This document shows positions 33,078 through 40,881 of a stretch of DNA of 64,000 nt, piece after piece. The position numbers and the translations under genes are program-made. Below the pieces are notes generated by a model that was not told the origin of the DNA, did no database searches, and saw nothing but the letters and a program-made list of their open reading frames with translations. Every line of letters starts with the position of its first letter. Position 1 is the first letter of the stretch. The DNA comes from an uncultured Prevotella sp. (GTDB lineage Bacteria; Bacteroidota; Bacteroidia; Bacteroidales; Bacteroidaceae): contig CALEKA010000005.1 of assembly GCA_937898715.1 (NCBI GenBank), positions 3,972-67,971 on the forward strand, given 5' to 3'.

Positions 33078-34841
33078 ATGAAAGTAGAAGATATAGAAAC
33101 AGCGGCGCTTGCAGCGGCTACAGAACGGCGTCCGCTGATAGGAATTACGGGTAACTATGGCGATGGCGAGCTTAAGCTCTTGCCGGGTTATTTCCGATCA
33201 ATAGAAGCCGCGGGTGGCATTGCTGTAGTGATCCCTCCTCGGCGCAAGCCCGATGCCGACCTCGTACAGTTGCTCGACCGCCTCGACGGACTCTTGCTCT
33301 CTGGCGGAGCCGATCTCAATCCTATCTTGGTCGGCGAAGATCCTGTGCCCGCTCTGCATGGTATCAATCGTGAGCGCGATGAGTTTGAACTAGCTTTGAT
33401 ACGCCTCGCCTACCACCGGCAGCTCCCTATGCTCGGTATCTGTCGTGGTATACAAATGCTCGCAGCAGCACTCGGAGGCACCATTCAGCAAGATATAAGT
33501 ACCGCAATGCCCGATGCCAAACTCATCAAGCATTCGCAGGATGCCGATCGTGGTGTGGCGACCCACTTTGTCGAAGCCGAAGAGGGCTCTCTCATAGCTC
33601 AGCTCTTAGGAAAGCGCTTTGCCGTAAACTCCTTCCATCATCAGGCGGTGGCCCAGTGTGGAGAACGATTCCGCGTCACGGCACGCTCAGCCGACGGCGT
33701 GGTAGAAGCTATCGAGAGCACGGAGGAAGCCCGCTGGATAGTGGGCGTACAGTGGCACCCCGAATGCTTTCTGCTCGACGGCGACGAGCGTATGATGCCG
33801 CTCATGAAGGCTTTCGTAGAAGCGTCCTATGAGCAAGGACGCGCTAAGGATGTGCATCGCAGCGTGCTTACGCTCGATTCTCACTGTGATACGCCCATGT
33901 TTTTCGACAAAGGCGTATCCTTGACACGTCGTGATCCTCAGCTGCTCGTAGATTTTCCGAAAATGCGCGAAGGCATGCTCGATGCATCCATCATGGTGGC
34001 CTACATCCCGCAGGGCGAACGTACGCCGCAGGCTTCGCAAACTGCCACCGATATGGCCGTAAGGCTCCTTACGGAGATAAAGGCGCGTGTAGAGGAAGCA
34101 CCGGGCGTAAGCCTTGCTCTCACGCCTGCCGACCTCTATCGCAACAAGATGGCGGGCCGTCTTTCCATCATGCGCGGTATAGAGAATGGCTATGCGCTGG
34201 GTAAGGACGTGGCAAACGTAGAGCGATTCGCACGTATGGGCGTGGTCTACATCACGCTCTGCCACAATGGCGACAACGATATATGCGACTCTGCTCGTCG
34301 ATCCACGGGTGAGCATGGCGGCTTGTCGGCCTACGGACGTGAGGTCGTAGCGGAAATGAATCGCTGTGGCATTATGGTCGACTTGAGTCATGCTGCGGAG
34401 ACTTCTTTCTATGACGCGCTCGAAGTAAGTTCCACCCCTATCGTCTGCTCTCATGCTTCAAGCCGTGCCATGTGCAACCACCCACGCAATCTTACCGATG
34501 ATCAGCTCCGTGCATTGGCCGAGGCAGGTGGCGTAGCTCAGGTGACGCTCTATCACGGATTTCTCCGCTTGGAGGAAGAGGGCGTAGAGGCTACTATTCA
34601 CGACGGCGTGCGCCATCTCATGCACATGATCAGCGTGGCTGGTATCGACCACGTGGGCATAGGCACCGATTTCGATGGCGATGGCGGTGTGCCTGGTTGC
34701 GCATGTGCTTCCGAACTGACCAATTTTACGCGTCTGCTCTTGGCAGAAGGCCTCACTCCTGCCGACCTGCAGAAGGTGTGGGGAGGCAACTTCTTGCGCG
34801 TCATGCGAGAGTGTCAAGAGCAAAGCACGCTTTGCGATTAA
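33078..34841 (+). CDS. Fusion of peptidase C26 (gamma-glutamyl hydrolase type) and peptidase M19 (dipeptidase)
   Basis: This 587-residue protein lacks a signal peptide. Residues about 18-250 form a class I glutamine-amidotransferase-like C26 domain: LLSGGADLNP, nucleophile C122 in LGICRGIQML, and H227/E229 in GVQWHPE, so the triad is complete. Residues about 262-580 form an M19 membrane-dipeptidase-like domain: HCD (H269, D271) metal ligands, MVDLSHA, SHASSRAMCNHPRN and HVGIGTDFDGDGG. C26 enzymes cleave gamma-glutamyl bonds and M19 enzymes cleave dipeptides, so one chain could take a gamma-glutamyl peptide to amino acids, for example glutathione-like compounds or peptidoglycan fragments. That coupling is an inference. 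The gene lies between DUF4491 and the glutaminyl-cyclase-like gene. Confidence 0.92.
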   Translation: MKVEDIETAALAAATERRPLIGITGNYGDGELKLLPGYFRSIEAAGGIAVVIPPRRKPDADLVQLLDRLDGLLLSGGADLNPILVGEDPVPALHGINRERDEFELALIRLAYHRQLPMLGICRGIQMLAAALGGTIQQDISTAMPDAKLIKHSQDADRGVATHFVEAEEGSLIAQLLGKRFAVNSFHHQAVAQCGERFRVTARSADGVVEAIESTEEARWIVGVQWHPECFLLDGDERMMPLMKAFVEASYEQGRAKDVHRSVLTLDSHCDTPMFFDKGVSLTRRDPQLLVDFPKMREGMLDASIMVAYIPQGERTPQASQTATDMAVRLLTEIKARVEEAPGVSLALTPADLYRNKMAGRLSIMRGIENGYALGKDVANVERFARMGVVYITLCHNGDNDICDSARRSTGEHGGLSAYGREVVAEMNRCGIMVDLSHAAETSFYDALEVSSTPIVCSHASSRAMCNHPRNLTDDQLRALAEAGGVAQVTLYHGFLRLEEEGVEATIHDGVRHLMHMISVAGIDHVGIGTDFDGDGGVPGCACASELTNFTRLLLAEGLTPADLQKVWGGNFLRVMRECQEQSTLCD

Positions 34842-34849
34842 GGAGTTTA

Positions 34850-34925
34850 TAAGTTTAGAGCGATTCGCGCTTAGTTTATAAGTTTAAGTTGGCGCTTCGT
34901 GCTCAGTTTAATGAGTTTATGCGCT
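34850..34925. repeat. GTTTATAAGTTTA / GCGCTT short-palindrome repeat
   Basis: GTTTATAAGTTTAGAGCGAT, TTAGTTTATAAGTTTAAG and GCTCAGTTTAATGAGTTTAT phrases precede the M28 gene. They belong with the 40721-40812 tandem and the 21120-21200 copy. Confidence 0.6.
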
Positions 34926-34946
34926 GTGCTACATATCATACATTTC

Positions 34947-35942
34947 ATGAAACATATCCCTACCCTATTTATAGCCGTGCTCTCGGTGCTCGCTATGGTG
35001 AGCTGTAAGAGTCAGAAACCGTCGGAGCAATCATCCGACACCGATACCATAGCTGTGACGCAAGTACAGTTTAATGCCGATTCTGCCTATGCTTCTATTG
35101 AAAAACAATGCAGCTTCGGTGCGCGTGTGCCCAACTCCGAGGCGCACCGCCTCTGTGGCGACTACATCGTGAAATCCTTTAAGGCGCTTGGCCTCGAGGT
35201 GACGGAGCAAAAGACGGATCAGACCGCATGGGACGGCAAGACGCTCCATACGCGCAATATCATCGCATCCTACCGTCCTGAAGCCACCGATCGTATCATC
35301 ATCTGTACCCACTGGGAGAGCCGTCCGTGGGCTGACGCTGACCCCGACTCTACGAAGCATCACCAGCCCGTGATGGCTGCCAACGATGGTGCAAGCGGTG
35401 TGGCTGTGATGCTCGAAGTGGCTCGCCACTTGAGCGAGTTGAAGCCCAACGTAGGAATAGACTTTATCTGCTTTGATTCTGAGGACTACGGCACCCCCTA
35501 CTGGGCTTCCGATAAGGATCCGAAGGATGGTTCTGATTGGTGCTTAGGATCGCAATACTGGGCTGCACATCCCCATAAGGAGGGCTACAAAGCTCGCTTT
35601 GGCATATTGCTCGACATGGTGGGTGGACAGGATGCTCGCTACGCTTATGAGGGCATCAGCATGCGCTATGCTCGCGATGTCATGGTGCGCGTATGGGATG
35701 CTGCCACACGTGCCAATGCTGGCAATCTCTTCCAGCCCGTAGATGGTGGTTATGCGCAAGACGACCACGTGCCCATGAACGAAGTTGCGGGTATTCCTAC
35801 TATCGACATCATTCCCTTCATCGAAGGTGAACACTCTTTTGGTACCACTTGGCACACCACTTCCGATGTGCCCGCTAATATCTCTAAGGAAACTCTTCGC
35901 GGTGTGGGACAGACCTTGCTGCAGTTTCTTTCTGAGCAATAG
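34947..35942 (+). CDS. M28-family protein resembling glutaminyl-peptide cyclotransferase
   Basis: This 331-residue lipoprotein (lipobox MVSC, C20) starts at 34947; the in-frame ATG at 34899 lies in repeat DNA. The zinc-binding M28 fold is visible: CTHWESRPWADAD, AANDGASGVAVML (metal-bridging Asp) and FICFDSEDYG (catalytic Glu and Asp), with a late histidine in FGTTWHTTSD. This arrangement (WESRPWAD, HTxxD) is that of animal-type glutaminyl cyclases, which in Bacteroidetes convert N-terminal Gln of exported proteins to pyroglutamate in the periplasm. Four signal-peptidase I substrates in this window carry Gln at +1, in keeping with that role. An aminopeptidase function cannot be excluded. Confidence 0.85.
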   Translation: MKHIPTLFIAVLSVLAMVSCKSQKPSEQSSDTDTIAVTQVQFNADSAYASIEKQCSFGARVPNSEAHRLCGDYIVKSFKALGLEVTEQKTDQTAWDGKTLHTRNIIASYRPEATDRIIICTHWESRPWADADPDSTKHHQPVMAANDGASGVAVMLEVARHLSELKPNVGIDFICFDSEDYGTPYWASDKDPKDGSDWCLGSQYWAAHPHKEGYKARFGILLDMVGGQDARYAYEGISMRYARDVMVRVWDAATRANAGNLFQPVDGGYAQDDHVPMNEVAGIPTIDIIPFIEGEHSFGTTWHTTSDVPANISKETLRGVGQTLLQFLSEQ

Positions 35943-35949
35943 GCTTTGG

Positions 35950-36115
35950 AAGTTTAGAGTTTATTTAGGTTTGGAGTTTATTTTAGGTTTTGAGTTTTGA
36001 GGTTATAAGGTTATAATGTCACCTTTAGCCTTTGATAGTAACTTTATAACCTCATAACCTTCAAACTCCAAACTCCAACCTCCAAACTCATAACCTCCAA
36101 ACTCCAACCTCACAA
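35950..36115. repeat. AT-rich short-phrase repeat before sufE
   Basis: GGTTTTGAGTTTTGAGGTTA, ATAACCTCATAACCTTC and several CAAACTCCAAACTCCAACC phrases fill the gap. The first half is partly the inverted complement of the second, so the mRNA could form a weak stem. Confidence 0.55.
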
Positions 36116-36135
36116 ATATAAATAAGAAAAGGACA

Positions 36136-36564
36136 ATGACTATCAACGAAACACAAGACGAGATTATAGAAGAATTTTGCGAGCTCGACGACTGGATGGA
36201 TCGCTACCAGCTACTCATCGATCTGGGTGAAGAACAAGAGCCCCTACCCGCTGCCGATAAGACCGATCAAAATCTCATAGACGGCTGTCAGAGCCGCGTA
36301 TGGATAGTCTGTGAGGAACACGATGGCATGCTCGACTTCCGCGCTGAGAGCGATGCGCTAATCGTCAAGGGCATCGTGTCGCTCGTCATCCGAGTGGTCA
36401 ACCACCATACCCCGCAGGAAATACTCGATGCGAAGCTCTACTTTATCGACAAGATAGGACTTACCGAGCACCTCTCTCCCACCCGCTCTAATGGTCTGCT
36501 CGCCATGATTAAGCAAGTACGCATGTACGCACTGGCCTATAAGACCAAACTCGCTGAGGCTTAA
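36136..36564 (+). CDS. sufE: SufE family cysteine desulfurase-activating protein
   Basis: This 142-residue cytosolic protein accepts sulfur from the desulfurase SufS for iron-sulfur cluster assembly. The sulfur-accepting cysteine is C51 in NLIDGCQSRVW, followed by IVKGIVSLVIRVVNHHTPQE and a C-terminal SPTRSNGLLAMI, all family hallmarks. Other suf genes are not adjacent. It lies 22 bases before the Ala-rich lipoprotein gene, so both may share a transcript. Confidence 0.93.
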   Translation: MTINETQDEIIEEFCELDDWMDRYQLLIDLGEEQEPLPAADKTDQNLIDGCQSRVWIVCEEHDGMLDFRAESDALIVKGIVSLVIRVVNHHTPQEILDAKLYFIDKIGLTEHLSPTRSNGLLAMIKQVRMYALAYKTKLAEA

Positions 36565-36586
36565 CTTTAAAAATTACAAGCATACG

Positions 36587-37336
36587 ATGAAGAAAATACT
36601 CTTTGCAGCAGCTGCCTTTGCTGCGCTGACACTCACCACCACGGCTTGTGGTGGCAACAAGACAACCGACGCTGATCAGAGCGCCGACTCCACCGCCGTA
36701 TCCGACTCTACAGCCGACGAAACTGCTTCGGCCGACGCTTCCACTCCCGAAACCGCAGCCTCTGCAGCCGACGAGGCCATAGCTCAACTCGACGCTGCTA
36801 CTGCCGCTGGTCAAGAAAATCCCGAGCAGGTGAAGCAGACCATCAGTCAGGTGAAACAAAAGATCGAGGAACTCCAAGCCTCTGGCAATCAGGAAGCTGC
36901 CAAGGCCTATGCCTCCAAGCTTCAGACTTACCTTAAGCAAAATTCCGACAAACTCAAGAGCATTGATCCTCAGACGCTCACCGTAGCCAATGCCGTCAAT
37001 GCCATCGTTAATGCCCCCGCCTCAGTAAAACAAGCCGCTCAGGGTGCTGCCGATGCCGCCGTAGCTGATGGCGAAGCAGCCAAAGCCGCTGTCAAGGCTG
37101 CCGAGACAGCCGTTAAGAATGCTCCTGAAGCTGCCAAGAATGCAGCAAAAGCCACTGCCACGCAAGTGGCCAATAAAGCTAAGGCTGATGCCAAGGCTGC
37201 TGAGACCAAGGCTGTGAACGATGCTAAGGCTAAAGCCAATGCTGCCGTAGACAAAGCCAACAAGAAGGCCGACGCTGCCGTACAGAAAGGTGCACAAAAA
37301 CTCTCCGATGCTATCAACAAGGGCTTAGCCCACTAA
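36587..37336 (+). CDS. Ala/Lys-rich lipoprotein, predicted helical
   Basis: This 249-residue lipoprotein has the lipobox TTAC (Cys about 21) followed by GGN. A Ser/Thr/Asp-rich linker (to about 60) leads to a helical segment (NPEQVKQTISQVKQKIEELQ) and then a long region made almost only of Ala, Lys, Asp and Glu in 7-11-residue patterns (KAAVKAAETAVKNAPEAAKN), resembling LEA or histone-H1-like tails. It is probably an elongated periplasmic rod or cell-wall-contacting protein; no enzymatic motif is seen. Repetitive codons make assembly errors possible here. It lies downstream of sufE and is followed by a 12-bp hairpin. Confidence 0.75.
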   Translation: MKKILFAAAAFAALTLTTTACGGNKTTDADQSADSTAVSDSTADETASADASTPETAASAADEAIAQLDAATAAGQENPEQVKQTISQVKQKIEELQASGNQEAAKAYASKLQTYLKQNSDKLKSIDPQTLTVANAVNAIVNAPASVKQAAQGAADAAVADGEAAKAAVKAAETAVKNAPEAAKNAAKATATQVANKAKADAKAAETKAVNDAKAKANAAVDKANKKADAAVQKGAQKLSDAINKGLAH

Positions 37337-37386
37337 TCATGCATAAAGCCTTGCGAATATGCAAGCTATATGCACTTAAATCCTAA

Positions 37387-37421
37387 AAATGCTGCATATC
37401 GTATACAGGTATGCAGCATTT
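37387..37421 (+). terminator. Terminator after the Ala-rich lipoprotein
   Basis: A perfect 12-bp stem, AAATGCTGCATA / TATGCAGCATTT, with an 11-base loop is followed by CTTTGTATATTTG. It overlaps the -33 area of the next promoter, so terminator and promoter are nested. Confidence 0.7.
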
Positions 37422-37426
37422 CTTTG

Positions 37427-37435
37427 TATATTTGC
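37427..37435 (+). promoter_or_regulatory. Promoter -7 box of the CoA-transferase gene
   Basis: TATATTTGC lies 33 bases before the ATG at 37469. Because it lies downstream of the in-frame ATG at 37370, it supports the later start. The -33 region is occupied by the hairpin arm. Confidence 0.6.
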
Positions 37436-37468
37436 ACTTCGAACAACACATATAACGCGTCCTTAACA

Positions 37469-38983
37469 ATGATAGTACCCGAGATAACAGCTGCCGAGGC
37501 AGCATCGATGATAGAGAATGGCGACCTTTTGGCCGTAGGCGGATTTGGCCCTGCGGGATCGCCCAAGGTGATTACTCCAGCGCTTGCCGCTCGTGCGCGC
37601 AAGGAGCATGAGATGGGTCACCCCTTCAAGGTCGACGTAGTGACGGGAGCCTCGATAGGTGCCAGCTGCGATGGTGAGCTTGCTGCAGCCGATGCTGTAG
37701 ATCGCCGACTGCCCTTCAGCGTCAATCCCGAAATGCGTAAGGCCTACAATGCGGGCCGCGTGCGCTATACCGACCTCAATCTGTCCGATAATGCCTCTCA
37801 TTTGCGCCAGGGGCTCACCGGTCGCATCACGTGGGGAATAATAGAGGCTTGCGACGTACAAGAGGTCAGAGGCAAACTCCGTATCTATCTCACCGCGGGC
37901 ATTGGTATAGCGCCCACCATCTGCCGACTGGCAGAGAAGGGCGTATTCATAGAGCTCAACACTTGGCATAGCACGCGCATCATCGGCATGCACGACATCT
38001 ATGAGATAGAAGATCCATGGTTTCGTGCCCCGGTGCGTATCACGCATCCCATAGAAATCATCGGACTCCCGTATATTGAGGTGTCGCCCGACCGCGTCAG
38101 AGGCATCGTTATGACCCATCTGCCCGACGAGGCTCGCCCCATGAGCCCTGCCAACGATGTGACGCGAGCCATCGGCCAGCACACCGCCGACTTCCTTGTG
38201 TGGAACATGCAGCAAGGCTTCATCTTCCGCAACAAACTCATCCTCCAAAGCGGAGTGGGCAGCGGTGCCAATGCCGTGATGGGCGCATTGGGCGAATCGA
38301 AGGAAGTGCCCAACTTCTCTATCTACACCGAGGTGCTTCAGGAAGAGCCAATGCGCTTGATCCGAGAGGGTAGGGTGATGGCAGCTTCCACGGGTGCGCT
38401 CACCCTCTGTCCAGAGCACTTGCAGGATCTCTACAACAATATGAACGACTATCGCGGCCGTCTGTTGCTGCGTCCGTCGGAGATATCCAACTGTCCTGAG
38501 ATCATAGCCCGCCTTGGCGTATGTTCGCTCAATACGGCGCTTGAAGTAGACATCTATGGCCACGTCAACTCCACCAAGGTGGGAGGTACGAAGATGATGA
38601 ACGGTGTAGGCGGTTCGTGCGACTTCACGTGCAACTCCATGCTTGCCACTTTCACCTGTGGATCTACAGCCAAGGACGGCCGTATCAGTAGCATTGTGCC
38701 CTTCTGCTCGCACGTAGACCATACGGAGCACTACGTCGATGCCATCGTCACGGAGTATGGTGTAGCCGATCTGCGCAACAAGTCTGCCCTTGAGAAGGCC
38801 GAAGCCCTTATCGCCATAGCCCATCCCGACTATCGTCCTATCTTGCGCGAATACATGCGCCTCGCGGGAGCCTATGGAGGTCATACACACCACATCCTCT
38901 CGGCAGCCTTTGCCATGCACGACACCTATCGTCGGAAGGGCGATATGCGCCTTGTAGACTGGAGCGAGTATATTAAGGATTAA
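37469..38983 (+). CDS. Acetyl-CoA hydrolase/transferase family protein (succinate or propionate CoA-transferase)
   Basis: This 504-residue cytosolic protein starts at 37469 (MIVPEITAAEAASMIENGDL). It has the two CoA-transferase halves of the SCACT/Cat1 type: GGFGPAGSPKVITPALAARA (about 24-43), the glycine-rich QSGVGSGANAVMGALGESK (about 262-280), and the region YTEVLQEEPMRLIREG, whose Glu is the likely covalent CoA carrier, then GVGGSCDF and TEYGVADLRNKS. It probably moves CoA between acetate and succinate or propionate, which would complement the fumarate reductase operon upstream in mixed-acid fermentation. Substrate choice is inferred. Confidence 0.9.
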   Translation: MIVPEITAAEAASMIENGDLLAVGGFGPAGSPKVITPALAARARKEHEMGHPFKVDVVTGASIGASCDGELAAADAVDRRLPFSVNPEMRKAYNAGRVRYTDLNLSDNASHLRQGLTGRITWGIIEACDVQEVRGKLRIYLTAGIGIAPTICRLAEKGVFIELNTWHSTRIIGMHDIYEIEDPWFRAPVRITHPIEIIGLPYIEVSPDRVRGIVMTHLPDEARPMSPANDVTRAIGQHTADFLVWNMQQGFIFRNKLILQSGVGSGANAVMGALGESKEVPNFSIYTEVLQEEPMRLIREGRVMAASTGALTLCPEHLQDLYNNMNDYRGRLLLRPSEISNCPEIIARLGVCSLNTALEVDIYGHVNSTKVGGTKMMNGVGGSCDFTCNSMLATFTCGSTAKDGRISSIVPFCSHVDHTEHYVDAIVTEYGVADLRNKSALEKAEALIAIAHPDYRPILREYMRLAGAYGGHTHHILSAAFAMHDTYRRKGDMRLVDWSEYIKD

Positions 38984-39162
38984 GAGTACAGAGCGAAAGG
39001 GTGGGGCAGAGCATGTTCACCTTTATGGATGAAAGCCTCAGAATTTCTTAACCCAAAGCAAGAATAGTATTACATTCTTATAGAATTTAGCCAGTTCTGG
39101 GGGCGACGCGTCCTCGGTATTGGTCGTGAATGCTATCAGTCTCCCTATTTCCTTTCAGCCGA

Positions 39163-39264
39163 TACTGGGGGCGACGCGTCCTCGCGTCGGCGTGAGAGGA
39201 TAAGAAGATTTTAATTTTTGAAACAGATTGGCAACGCCGACGCGAGGACGCGTCGCCCACAGAA
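39163..39264. repeat. GACGCGTC hairpin repeat, copy 4, with an extra half copy
   Basis: ACTGGGGGCGACGCGTCC opens and GGACGCGTCGCCCACAGAA closes the element. A lone left arm (TTCTGGGGGCGACGCGTCC) lies just before it at about 39095-39114, as if a second element had landed in or beside an older one. The 915-base gap 38984-39898 contains this, the composite repeat and a terminator/promoter pair, and no supportable gene. Confidence 0.85.
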
Positions 39265-39309
39265 CTGATAATGCGCAGGCGCAAATAGAGCCTTCTCGCG
39301 CGCGCATAT

Positions 39310-39764
39310 CAGAGAGTTTTCCTGCCGATTTCCTACATTTCCTGCACTAATATGGGGAAATGTATTGATAATCAGATTGTTGTATAGTGTAGGCAAGAGC
39401 GATTTGCCTACATTTTTCCTACACTCCTCCCTCATTCTACGAAAACGCACAAGCCCCTATGTTAGAACTATCTGGCATAGGGGATTGTGCGTCTGCACCA
39501 AGGGGTAGTTTTCACGGCACCAAGGACTAATTTTCACAACACCAAGGACTAATTTTCACAACACCAAGGGTTATTTTTTACAGCACCAAGGGGTAGTGGG
39601 GAGGCCATGCTCCCTCATAGGGGTGGAAGGATGATGGAGGAGGAGTGATGGGAGAATCGAGCTGCCTACACTACTTAATAACGTTGATAATCAGTCAGAA
39701 AGAACAGTCGGAGTGTAGGGAGTGCAAGGCAAGAAGATAAAACTGCCGGAAACGCGCGCGCGTA
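39310..39764. repeat. Composite repeat with a 22-bp array, copy 2
   Basis: CAGAGAGTTTT (39310), TTGATAATCA (39365), GCCTACA and TTCCTACACT (about 39406-39425), then CACCAAGG at 39496, 39518, 39540, 39562 and 39584, exactly 22 bases apart, a second ACGTTGATAATCA (39681) and GGAAACGCGCGCGCGTA (39748). Read on this strand, the 22-bp unit (ACAGCACCAAGGGGTAGTTT-like) corresponds to the reverse complement of the array at 23065-23152. Confidence 0.75.
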
Positions 39765-39809
39765 GGAAGCCATCGTATATGCAAGAGAGGAGATTGCTTA
39801 GAAAACGAA

Positions 39810-39840
39810 AAAAAGAGTGTACAGTTTGTACACTCTTTTT
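39810..39840. terminator. Bidirectional terminator-like hairpin
   Basis: AAAAAGAGTGTAC / GTACACTCTTTTT is a 13-bp perfect stem with a 5-base loop, A-rich before and T-rich after. It could end minus-strand transcripts from the DUF3108 gene as well as any plus-strand read-through. Confidence 0.75.
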
Positions 39841-39871
39841 GGATATGTGGATGTGCTTGCAGTATCTTTGC
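39839..39871 (+). promoter_or_regulatory. Consensus promoter facing the 3' end of the DUF3108 gene
   Basis: TTG (39839-39841), 21 bases and TATCTTTGC (39863-39871) on the plus strand. The only gene downstream runs the opposite way, so the promoter would make an antisense RNA, or is left over from a lost gene. Confidence 0.5.
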
Positions 39872-39898
39872 ATGCACAGTCGGGGGCAGGCTATGGTC

Positions 39899-40705
39899 TT
39901 ATTTGATCTTAGCGGTCTGTGGGTTGCGTAGACCACGGGCACCGGTGAGGAAAGCCTTGGCTGTACCGAAGTTGAGGTTCATGTCGAGGCGCACGGGCAG
40001 GTGGTTCTTGTCGTCGGTGATGTAGAAGGTGACGATGTCCTTCTCCTTGCCATTCTCTTTCTCTACGAAGGAGAACACGAGGCAGCGGTACTTCGTGTTG
40101 GTATGCTCTATCTTGAAGGTGCTTTTGCCACGGAAGATGATGCTCTTCCACTCGCAGGTGTGGCCATCGGCCATGAGGAAGTTGATGCGGTGGCCCTTCT
40201 TCATGCCTTCGGCCGAGAAGGAACGGGCGCGCATGAGCATACTGATCATGTCGAAGGCGCAGTACTTGCTGGAGTGACTACCATGCTGTGGGGCGAGTTT
40301 GTCGCGCTGGTAGCGCATCTTCACGTTGCACTTGCCAGAGGGGTAGGAGTACCACACCTCGTTTTTGCGGTAGGTCTTTCCCTCAAATGCCTTCTTCACG
40401 TAGTACTTCGGCACGAGGTCGAGTCCGGTATAGGCCATGAGGGTGTCGCGCATGACGAATATCTTGTCGGCCTTGGGCGAACCGCGCGTGATGAGGTAGG
40501 AGCGGAAGGCTGGTTTGCCGCCATAGATGGTCTGCGTGGTATTCATGGAGGCTGAGCCTACTTTGACCCACACGAACTTCCAGTTGAAGTAAAGATCATA
40601 GATGAGTGTCTCGCCGCTTTTGAATGCGGTGTTGTTGGACGAACACTGTGCACCGGCTTGCATATAGCCCGCCAGGAGCAGGATGAACAAGAGGAGCTTT
40701 TTCAT
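39899..40705 (-). CDS. DUF3108 domain-containing exported protein
   Basis: This 268-residue protein has a signal peptide (FILLLAGYMQAGA, then Q20). The mature part is the DUF3108 beta-rich domain: FKSGETLIYDLYFNWKFVWV, VGSASMNTT, and near the end DDKNHLPVRLDMNLNFGTAK. The family is periplasmic or outer-membrane associated with no settled function. Gln at +1 fits the glutaminyl-cyclase rule. It follows the Ig-like lipoprotein gene on the same strand with a gap of 176 bases that carries a 30-bp tandem repeat. Confidence 0.85.
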   Translation of the reverse strand: MKKLLLFILLLAGYMQAGAQCSSNNTAFKSGETLIYDLYFNWKFVWVKVGSASMNTTQTIYGGKPAFRSYLITRGSPKADKIFVMRDTLMAYTGLDLVPKYYVKKAFEGKTYRKNEVWYSYPSGKCNVKMRYQRDKLAPQHGSHSSKYCAFDMISMLMRARSFSAEGMKKGHRINFLMADGHTCEWKSIIFRGKSTFKIEHTNTKYRCLVFSFVEKENGKEKDIVTFYITDDKNHLPVRLDMNLNFGTAKAFLTGARGLRNPQTAKIK

Positions 40706-40720
40706 GATGGGGAAGAGTGA

Positions 40721-40812
40721 AGAGCGCTTTTGCGCTCAGTTTAATGAGTTTAGAGCGCTATGCGCTCAGTTTAATAAGTTTAGAGCGCTATGCGCTCAGT
40801 TTAATGAGTTTA
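40721..40812. repeat. 30-bp tandem repeat GAGCGCTATGCGCTCAGTTTAA
   Basis: GCGCTCAGTTTAAT recurs at 40732, 40762 and 40792, each following a small palindrome (AGAGCGCTATGCGCT). It is the cleanest copy of the GCGCT/TTTAATGAGTTTA phrase family, followed by TTACTTATTACTTGAA phrases up to the Ig-like gene's stop. Confidence 0.8.
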
Positions 40813-40881
40813 GGAGCATCTCTGCAAGAATGTATTACTTATTACTTATTACTTGAATTACTTACTTATTACTTGAATTAC

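Noticed and set aside
37463..38920. Minus-strand open frame of 485 residues opposite the CoA-transferase gene
   Set aside because: It has no family resemblance and lies wholly inside a well-supported enzyme gene; it is a codon-bias shadow.
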